Assembly (NCBI GenBank): GCA_030267965.1
Contig: BRYA01000083.1
Location: 1-58,638 of the forward strand
Reading direction: 5' to 3'
Source: Triparma columacea
Lineage: Eukaryota; Sar; Bolidophyceae; Parmales; Triparmaceae
DNA: 58,638 nt
Positions within the stretch are counted from its first letter, which is position 1. Every line of letters starts with the position of its first letter. Positions 52,026 through 58,638 of this stretch are shown in pieces. Both the position numbers and the translations under genes were made by a program. The notes under the pieces were generated by a model. That model had not been told where the DNA came from, ran no database searches, and was given only the letters and a program-made list of their open reading frames with translations.

Positions 52026-54783
52026 CTACCGCCCCCCCCCCAATGGTAGGCATATCTGTCCCGGCATAGGCATCATGCCCTGCGCTTGTAGAAGAGCCGC
52101 GTTCTGCTGTCCGTGCGCCCTGCAAAGCTGCAACTTCCCGATTGCCACCCTGTTGCAGTTGTCCAACTTACATCTGACCCCTCCTCCGTGGCTCGCGCAG
52201 TAGTCTGTCCTCCCCCTCGCGACCTTATCGCACCTCTTCTGGGTGGCCGCGTCGACGTGACTGCACTTTTTACCCCCCCCGTGCCTCACACAAAAGTTGG
52301 TGCTACTCTGCGCCGACTTGTCGCACCCTTGCACCTTGCACCTCTTCCCCCCCCCGTGGCTCGTACACTGTGCGCTCCCGCCCACCGCGCTCTTGTTGCA
52401 TCCCTCCACGCAGCACCTTTTACCACCCCCGTGGGCGGCACAGAAGTACTTGTCGCGGGCGCCCTTATCACAGCCTGGGAAGGTGCACCGACGCCCCCCC
52501 CCGTGGGCGATACAGAACCTGGTGGATCCCTGGGCGCACTTGGTGCAGCCGCCAAGGAACTCACACTGCCGGGAGCCAGAGTGACGGAGGCAGTAGGGGC
52601 GCCTGGCCATTGCCAGGTCCTCACAGCCTAAGATCCTGCAAACTTTTACCCCGTTCACGTTCGTGTTGGCCTTGGAGGTCGAGGACTTCTTACGAGTCGT
52701 CTTGCTCCCCTTCTTCCTCGTTGCGGGCGCAGCTCCGGCGGGAGAAGTAAGTGGGGCCTGGCCGCCCTGCATGTTGTTAGGAGCGAAGCCTTGGTATTGG
52801 CCTTGGTATTGGCCTTGGTATTGGCCGTGTTGTTGGTACAAGTTATGGGGTGAGGGAGTGAACGCACCGGGCGGCTGCTGCCCGTACTGCTGCCCGTACT
52901 GCTGGGTGAACTGAAAGTCGCTCTCGGAGTAACCGTAAGGGTCGTAGGAGGTCTGGTAGTTAACCGAGGGGTACCCTTGCTGCGAGACTCCCAAGGAGTC
53001 GAGGGAGCGGCCAATGGAGTAGTCGGCCGTGGCGGAGCTGGTGGTGTAGCTGGGCCCGTGGTAGGAGCTGTCCAGGTCGTAACCCAGGTCGGCAGTCACG
53101 TGGCTTGCGCTGGTGTAGCTGGGCCCGTGGTAGGAACTGTCCAGGTCATTGCTGGGATTGCTGTTCCTGCGCTTGAAGGCGCGGGAGGTGGTAGGGTCGG
53201 GGCCTACCATGTTGTTGATGGATCCCGCGGAGGCACTCCCTCCGTAGAGGCGCGACCCAATGGAACCCATTTGCTCGGACAGTCCCGACATGTACCTAAG
53301 CTTCATCTCCGCCTGCTGGCTCTGCACGAAGTTCTCCGCGGGCTGCGAAATGTGGTTGAGGATCCACCCCCCCCCGGTCTCGTCCACACCGTCGAGAGTT
53401 CCGTCGATGTCCAGCCCTGACATGTTCTCAGTTGCATCGTGGGTACGTTTCTGCAACAAGCGAAGCGAGTCACGAAGGGGGTTGGGTTAATGCGTTAGAA
53501 TCATGGAACGCTCCACTTACTAGATATACCGCCGCTGTATATTAGCTTCGCTCCTCGTTCAATCTCACCTTGCTGAAGTTTTGTTGGGTGTCGAAGTCTC
53601 CGGCGATTTCTCCCAGGTTGCTGAAAGTAACGTCCTTCCAGATGGCGTCCTGTACTCCGTTAGTGTTCGGCTTCACGTCGTTCCAAACGAGTTTGACCGC
53701 CTGCTGCACGAATCTCAGCGCGAACGGGAGGCACTCGACCTCGTCCCTGCTGTAAAAGCAGATGATGAAATTGGTGTTCACGATGGGGATAGCGAGGACG
53801 GTGTTCACGTTCACGGACTGGAGGATTCCAGCGCGGCCGGAGTCGTAAGTTAATTTCTTGTCGGACTCCCAGACCGGGTTGGAGGTTGCTAGCGCCCGGC
53901 CTATCGCGCCGTCCCAGGCCTTCACGGTGGTGGCCTGGATTTGCTTGAAGTAGTCGAACTCTTGGGGGGCGGTCTCACTCGCCATGGTGAAGATCTGGGT
54001 AAGCTCAGTGCCACTTTCGGCGTACCATATATCGGCTGAGTCGAAAACAGAGAGGCCGAGAAATCCGTGGATGAACTCTTCGACACGTTCCCTGGTCTCG
54101 TTGTTCAGCTGGTAGCTTTTACTTTCCTCCGCCCCCTTGTCCAACCCGCTCGCCGGGAGACCCGGGCTCTCGGGCGCGAGGGGTGGGTGCGAGTAGCTGC
54201 TCAGCCACATCGCTTCATCCTCCACGCTCTCGTAGGACTTGCTGAGGGGCCTGGCGTCGAGGACGGTCGACCACACGTTGTAATCGAAGTCGTCGATGGG
54301 GTCTGCGCTAATATCGGACTCGGGGCTCTCGGAGCCGTCCCCGTTGTTGCGGAGAATATCCTTTCCGAGGTTCTTCTTGGCGGCCTGGAAGTCAAGCTCG
54401 GAGTGGAGGGGTAGCATCGGGATCCCGAAGCTGTCCTTCGGCGCCGCCGATATCGTGTGGACGTGCATGACCTCGACGCCAGTTTTCTTGCTCTTGGATT
54501 TGGAGGAGGCAGCGGAGGAAGGGTTGACGTCGTCCTCACTTGAGAGGAGGCAGGGAGTGGACATGGTGCGGCGCACAGGCTTACGGAGGGAGATAAAGTG
54601 GGTCGTTATGGTGGGCTGGAGGAAGGTTAAAGTCTAGAATAGGCGGAGCGACGAGAGGAGCGTGTTAGGATCGCATAGTCAAACCCTAGTAGAGTCAAAC
54701 CCTTTAACCTTCGGTCCATTCTCACCTTGCGGGCTTTGTCTGGTGATGAAGGGGGGGCGGGCAGTTTGTTCGGGTCTGCGGTG

Positions 54784-54820
<37 letters not shown>

Positions 54821-56190
54821 AGAGAGAAAGAGAAATATTGCGATGACAATATGCGTGAGCAGCTTAAAACCATTTCTTCTTCCTTCGCTCACCTCCGGAT
54901 GTTGTTGGTTGCTGCTGGTTGTTCGAGTCAGAAGAGGAGGATGACGACTTTGTTGAGTTTGATACCGATGATGCGTTGTCGTCCGTCGACACATTTTCCG
55001 GGACGGCCTCATCCTAAGGGCGTTTGAGTTGAGTTGGGGAGGGGTTGAGTTCACATATTGAATACGCTAGTTATATCGTCGGTCGCGAGCCTTAAGCGTT
55101 TTGTGGGGCTGGCTCTTAATTTGTGCGCCTCCTTCTCACCTCAAGCATTACCATATCGGGTGCCTTAATAACCGGCATAATCCCTCCCATGTTAGCAGTC
55201 GCGAACGAGAATATCGAGTGCAGGTACTCCATGCTCTCGTTGTTGCTGTTGATAGTCTTGGGGCTGAACATGACCACCACGCACATGTTGCCTTCGCTAT
55301 CCACGGCCACGGGGAGACCCACAGCCGTGTGGAGCTTGACGTCGGAGCGCCCGAGAAGGCCATTCTGTGAATCGCAGTTCGCCCAGACAACTTGGGTAGA
55401 CTGAGAGATGGCGTCGACGAGCTGGGGGGAGAGGACGTGCTTGGACACGTCACGGGCGGCCTCCTGGCCCTTCTGCTACGGTTGGTGTATTGGGGGTTGG
55501 GGTTGGGGGTAGGGACAGGGTTAGGTGGTAGTTGCTTTCAGGGCAATATAATATGGCCTTGCCGTCCTTCGGAACAGCCCAATAAGACTTTGATGACTCA
55601 CATTTAAAACATGCTTCGTCGCAGAAGCGTCGACCGTCGCTAGACCACCCCCTTCATTTCCTTCCTCAGTCGAATCTTTCTCCCCCCCTTCCTCCTCTGG
55701 AATCACCAAATTGGCCCTCTGAGCCTCGTAGCTCTTGGATGTGTACAATTGGACAAACTTTTTCCCTCCGCTTCCACTCGGATCTGGGGTTTAGGCGAAG
55801 GGTGGCGGTTAGAGCACAAAGAGCGATGCGGAGGGATGTTCGTAGAGGGCTCCAGTTGTAATATAGAAGCAGGAAAAGGGATAAAAGAAACGCGCATCGG
55901 TGGGCCAATTGTCCGGAAGAGGACTTCATTGATGATTAAAAGGTGACAGATGTGGATAAGTAGTCAAGAGGATATATCCATAAAGTATGCATGACTTATC
56001 GAGCAGAAGTACGACACACAGAGAGAGAAATAGGCCACAATAAAACAGAACTGCACCGAGGGCTCTGGCATCGGTCCTCCTTGAGCTCACCTGAACCGCC
56101 ATCCTTCCTACACCACCAAACCTCGCCGATATCAAACCCAAGGGCACTACAGGATGTTTGTAAGTACGCCCGTACGGTTGTTGGGTCCAT
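52026..56190 (-). CDS. GAF-GAF-HGGG zinc-finger protein 3
   Basis: Exons: 56190-56091, 55783-55602, 55475-55140, 55013-54893, 54775-54726, 54579-53569 and 53450-52026, giving 1,074 aa, all in phase. Residues 1-206 form a GAF-like domain (LQTSCSALGFDIGEVWW, FVQLYTSKSYEAQRANLV, VVWANCDSQNGLLGRSDV, CVVVMFSPKTI). A Ser/Asn/Gln linker follows. A second GAF-like domain spans about 425-580 (HGFLGLSVFDSADIWYAESG, AIGRALATSNPVWE, VLAIPIVNTNFIICFYS). Then come Tyr/Gln-rich repeats (YQGQYQGQYQG; SSYHGPSYT twice), a basic patch and six HGGG-type fingers (about 870-1040). GAF domains bind small ligands or dimerise, so a ligand-responsive DNA-binding regulator is plausible; that is inference. The fifth exon is only 50 nt, preceded by a (CA)n/(GA)n tract. 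Intron 6 ends GACTCGCTTCGCTTGTTGCAG. Confidence 0.83.
54781..54830. repeat. (GT)n(GA)n compound microsatellite in an intron
   Basis: 'gtggtgtgtgtgtgtg' followed by 'agagagagagag' lies directly upstream of the 50-nt exon of the GAF gene on the minus strand. It acts as part of that intron's 3' end. Confidence 0.9.
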
Positions 56191-56763
56191 ACTCCTTTGC
56201 AGAGCAGGGCCTTCTTTTTTGCTTGTTCCAGATTAACAATCGACGACGAAATTGGTTATGTTTGTTGTTTGAATTCTATCCATTGGTCCTCGCACTTTAG
56301 GACCATCTCAATTTGACGAGAGAGCTTGCCAATTAAATATAACTGCCGACAAAAACCGGTCATTACCGTGCACCGTCGCAACGCACACTTTCTAAGAAAC
56401 ACCAAGTGAAGGTCCCAAAAGGAAATTTTATGCGCCGCCTATGACACTTTTGAAGGGAGGTGAGGGGTACCATATAGTGACGGGAGGAGAAAGGACGAAA
56501 TTTGTATTTACGTGATGTTATAATTTCGGTGCTTTATGAGTGAATTTTGTGTGGATGGGGAAGGGGATTTTGGCCAAAAAACCTCAACAAAAACTAGCAC
56601 ACAAAGCGCACCACTCGTATCTTCACAACCCCGCAACGCACCCAGACCTCCCCCCCCTCCCCCCCCCCCGGCTCCTCCCCCCCTCCTCCAACCTTAATCA
56701 ACCCACCCCGGCTTCGTGGAAACCTCTCCTCCTCCTAAACTCCCCCCCCACTTTCTCTTCGTG
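56191..56763. promoter_or_regulatory. Divergent promoter, GAF-HGGG gene / RPB3
   Basis: The 573 bases between two start codons. The half next to RPB3 (56640-56763) is almost pure C/T ('ccccccccccggctcctcc'), a probable pyrimidine-rich 5' UTR or initiator region. No TATA box or gene is obvious. Confidence 0.5.
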
Positions 56764-57735
56764 ATGCCTAACCAACGTTTCCCCAAGTGTAAGATAGTAT
56801 CGTCCTCTCAGTCTTCCCTATCCTTCGAATTATATGACACAGATGTCTCCATGGCCAATACCCTCCGTAGATGCATGATCGCCGAGGTCCCTACCATGGC
56901 CATCGACCTCGTGGAGTTCGAGAATAACACGTCCTGCCTCCAAGACGAGTACATCGCCCACCGCCTTGGCATGATCCCCTGCAAGGTCATAAACGCTGAC
57001 TTCAAGGGCGGGGACTGCGCCGAGGAGTTCGTGCCCCACTTTGAATGCACCGCCTGCGAGGACTTCTGCGACAAGTGCGCGGTGGAGTTCACGCTGGACG
57101 TGGACTACGACGTGGAGAACGGCAAGCGCGCCGACGACGAGAAAGGCACACCGGTGGTGGTGACAAGCGCCGACTTGCAGAGCAAGTCAGACAAGGTGAT
57201 GATTGCCAGCTTCGTAGACAACGAGGAGAGGGAGTCGAGCCAGGACCAGGGCATCAGCATCGTGAAGCTCACCTCCGGGCAGGCCATCAAGCTCAAGGCT
57301 ACCGCCAGGATGGGCATCAGCAAGGAGCATGCCAAGTGGTGCCCCGTTGGGGTCGCCACCTACAGGTTCATACCCGAGGTCTTTCTCAACCAGGAGCAGC
57401 TCGCAAAGCTCTCCCTCGACCAAAAGAAGCAGCTCGTCGACTGCTGCCCCGACCGCATCCTCACCCTCGACGATGCCACCGGCAAGATAGAGCTAGCCGA
57501 AGGCTACGAGGACCGCGCCACCTTCACCGAGGACCTCAAGTACATCCAGTCCGCCATGAAGTTCCACCCCGAGGACGAGGACTTCGTCCGGGTGACCCAG
57601 AGCACGAACAGGTTCATCTTCACGGTAGAGAGCACAGGGAGCATGCACCCGGAGGAGATTGTCAAGAGCGCACTCAAGAGACTGCAGCTTAAACTCAGCA
57701 ACTTGACAGAGGTCATCACGAGGCTGGACGCCTGA
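56764..57735 (+). CDS. RPB3: RNA polymerase II subunit RPB3
   Basis: The alpha-like subunit that pairs with RPB11 in the RNA polymerase II assembly platform. Single exon, 323 aa from the ATG at 56764 (MPNQRFPKCKIVS). The frame is open upstream only through non-ATG codons. The alpha motif LSFELYDTDVSMANTLRRCM, AEVPTMAIDLVEFENNTS and DEYIAHRLGMIP are conserved. The RPB3 zinc site is intact (CTACEDFCDKC). KEHAKWCPVGVATYRFIPEV and a C-terminal dimerisation helix follow. Coding bases are strongly C/G-ending, like CCT5. Confidence 0.96.
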   Translation: MPNQRFPKCKIVSSSQSSLSFELYDTDVSMANTLRRCMIAEVPTMAIDLVEFENNTSCLQDEYIAHRLGMIPCKVINADFKGGDCAEEFVPHFECTACEDFCDKCAVEFTLDVDYDVENGKRADDEKGTPVVVTSADLQSKSDKVMIASFVDNEERESSQDQGISIVKLTSGQAIKLKATARMGISKEHAKWCPVGVATYRFIPEVFLNQEQLAKLSLDQKKQLVDCCPDRILTLDDATGKIELAEGYEDRATFTEDLKYIQSAMKFHPEDEDFVRVTQSTNRFIFTVESTGSMHPEEIVKSALKRLQLKLSNLTEVITRLDA

Positions 57736-57979
57736 GGGGGGGGGAGGAGCTGCGGGAGGGGAGGGGAGGGGAGGTGTGGGAGCGGATTTGATTGTGGGAA
57801 ATTCTGTAAGGGGGGGAGGGAGGAAAATAATTTGCCTTGAAAGGAGCAGGAGAAGGGGACGTAAAGCAAAAGTACGACATGTACGGAATGAAACAACAAA
57901 AAGCTATTATTATTTAAGGCCCGACGCGCATCAGGCAAAATTGTGGGTGAAGTAGGTTTTGGAACCTTTTCTTCAACAA

Positions 57980-58638
57980 ATGAGGATTGGGATGAGGTCC
58001 TCCTTTATCTCCTTTTGGCTGATTTTAGCATCAACTGAGGCCTTGATAGCACCTACACTCATCACAAACCTCAATAAAGCCCATGGTAAGAGATATAAGC
58101 GATTAGGAGGAAAACATGGAATCCTGATGTGTTGCTGTCGTTGAAACATCTCATAGTTATACATCCACTACTGAACGAATGACATATCTTACTTCCGTAC
58201 TAACCCCATCACACCCATATATACACCTCACACACTCCAAATCTTCAGCAAAAGAAGCCACAGTAGCCTCACAAAGCTATGATTATATTATCGCTGGTGG
58301 AGGCCTAGCAGGATGTGCCCTCGCGGAGCGACTCAGTCAAGACCCGAACAAAAGGGTACTCCTCCTAGAGGCCGGCACGGGAGACTATAAGAACAAGTTC
58401 ATTAGGATACCGGCGGGGATATTGAGGCTTTTCAAGAGCAAGTTCGACTGGCAGGTGAGGGGAGGTTGGGGATGAGGGTGGTGGGACGCAAAAAGAAAGG
58501 GTGGAAATAATAATAATCGCAGATATAGGAATGCCGACACGCAAGTGCTGACGCGGCGAATACAGAAAGAGGAAGGAACGCAGCAACTCCAAGTCCCTGA
58601 ATTCTCAATTGGACGTCTTACCAGTTCTCTCTCCCCCC
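57980..58638 (+). CDS. GMC oxidoreductase, fatty-acid-photodecarboxylase-like, 5' part
   Basis: Partial: the gene runs off the right edge. Exon 1, 57980-58085, encodes a signal peptide ([25 protein letters not shown]) suitable for a complex plastid. Exon 2, 58249-58454, completes the split Ala codon and carries the FAD-binding Rossmann motif ([20 protein letters not shown]), then [15 protein letters not shown]. Next is [19 protein letters not shown], which matches the algal photodecarboxylase clade (KIPAAITRLFRSPLDWN-like) better than general GMC enzymes. FAP converts fatty acids to hydrocarbons in blue light. The diagnostic Cys and Arg of its active site lie beyond the window, so the activity is not confirmed. 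No acceptable third exon was found before the edge. Confidence 0.78.

Noticed and set aside
1..58638. tRNA, rRNA or intact transposon genes
   Set aside because: I looked for tRNA B-box-like sequences, rRNA signatures, and reverse transcriptase or transposase motifs and found none. An eye scan can miss a tRNA.

Overview
This is the left end of a nuclear chromosome of a photosynthetic heterokont (stramenopile, ochrophyte) alga. It opens with (TAACCC)n telomere. The genes have short introns with GTGAG/GTAAG donors. Two proteins begin with stramenopile-style plastid pre-sequences: a PsbQ/Psb31-like thylakoid-lumen protein and a fatty-acid-photodecarboxylase-like GMC oxidoreductase. An HSF-type domain and the radial-spoke protein CFAP251 imply a flagellated or once-flagellated ochrophyte. 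A bolidophyte/Parmales or diatom relative would fit, but I cannot name the species. Gene starts and introns below were set by hand from splice sites, reading phase and family similarity; no alignment or RNA data were available.

Layout: 1-446 telomere and degenerate subtelomeric repeats. 447-7604 (-) giant protein with START-like domains and a tandemly duplicated multi-pass membrane module. 7905-10489 tandem array that holds a probable (-) gene made of 33-60 nt phase-0 micro-exons. 11514-12622 (+) glucosamine-6-phosphate deaminase. 12765-14372 (-) coronin. 14900-17805 (-) voltage-sensor/class III nucleotidyl cyclase fusion, head-to-head with CFAP251 (18037-21067, +). 21176-21873 (-) lumenal PsbQ/Psb31-like protein. 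22485-22961 (+) Cys-rich protein. 23361-25408 (+) CCT5. 25567-29135 (-) TTC27. 29593-30021 (-) small coiled-coil protein. 30097-31383 (+) RimM. 31445-34897 (-) TBC1D23-like. 35284-36183 (+) Qc-SNARE. 36543-37278 (-) spliced unknown. 38242-39775 (+) ALG7/DPAGT1. 39956-42011 (-) TPR protein. 42224-43614 (-) ataxin-3 with UIMs and UBX. 44023-45555 (-) ERK-type MAP kinase with an assembly gap in an intron.

46122-56190 is the most unusual part: three neighbouring (-) genes share one cassette of Cys-rich 'HGGG' zinc fingers but join it to different modules. The first (833 aa) adds a Tudor-like segment, two C2HC-type fingers and NUMOD1/NUMOD4-like motifs. The second (541 aa) adds an HSF-type DNA-binding domain spread over three exons. 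The third (1074 aa) adds two GAF-like sensor domains. Their flanks and finger cassettes show recent duplication and mosaic exchange. The window ends with RPB3 (56764-57735, +) and the 5' part of the photodecarboxylase-like gene (57980 onward).

The genome is compact. Intergenic gaps are often 60-400 bp, convergent pairs are common, and several head-to-head pairs share short promoters. Functional links are loose: cyclase plus CFAP251 suggest flagellar signalling; TBC1D23, the Qc-SNARE and ALG7 serve the endomembrane system; CCT5, TTC27 and ataxin-3 relate to protein homeostasis; the HGGG cluster looks regulatory.
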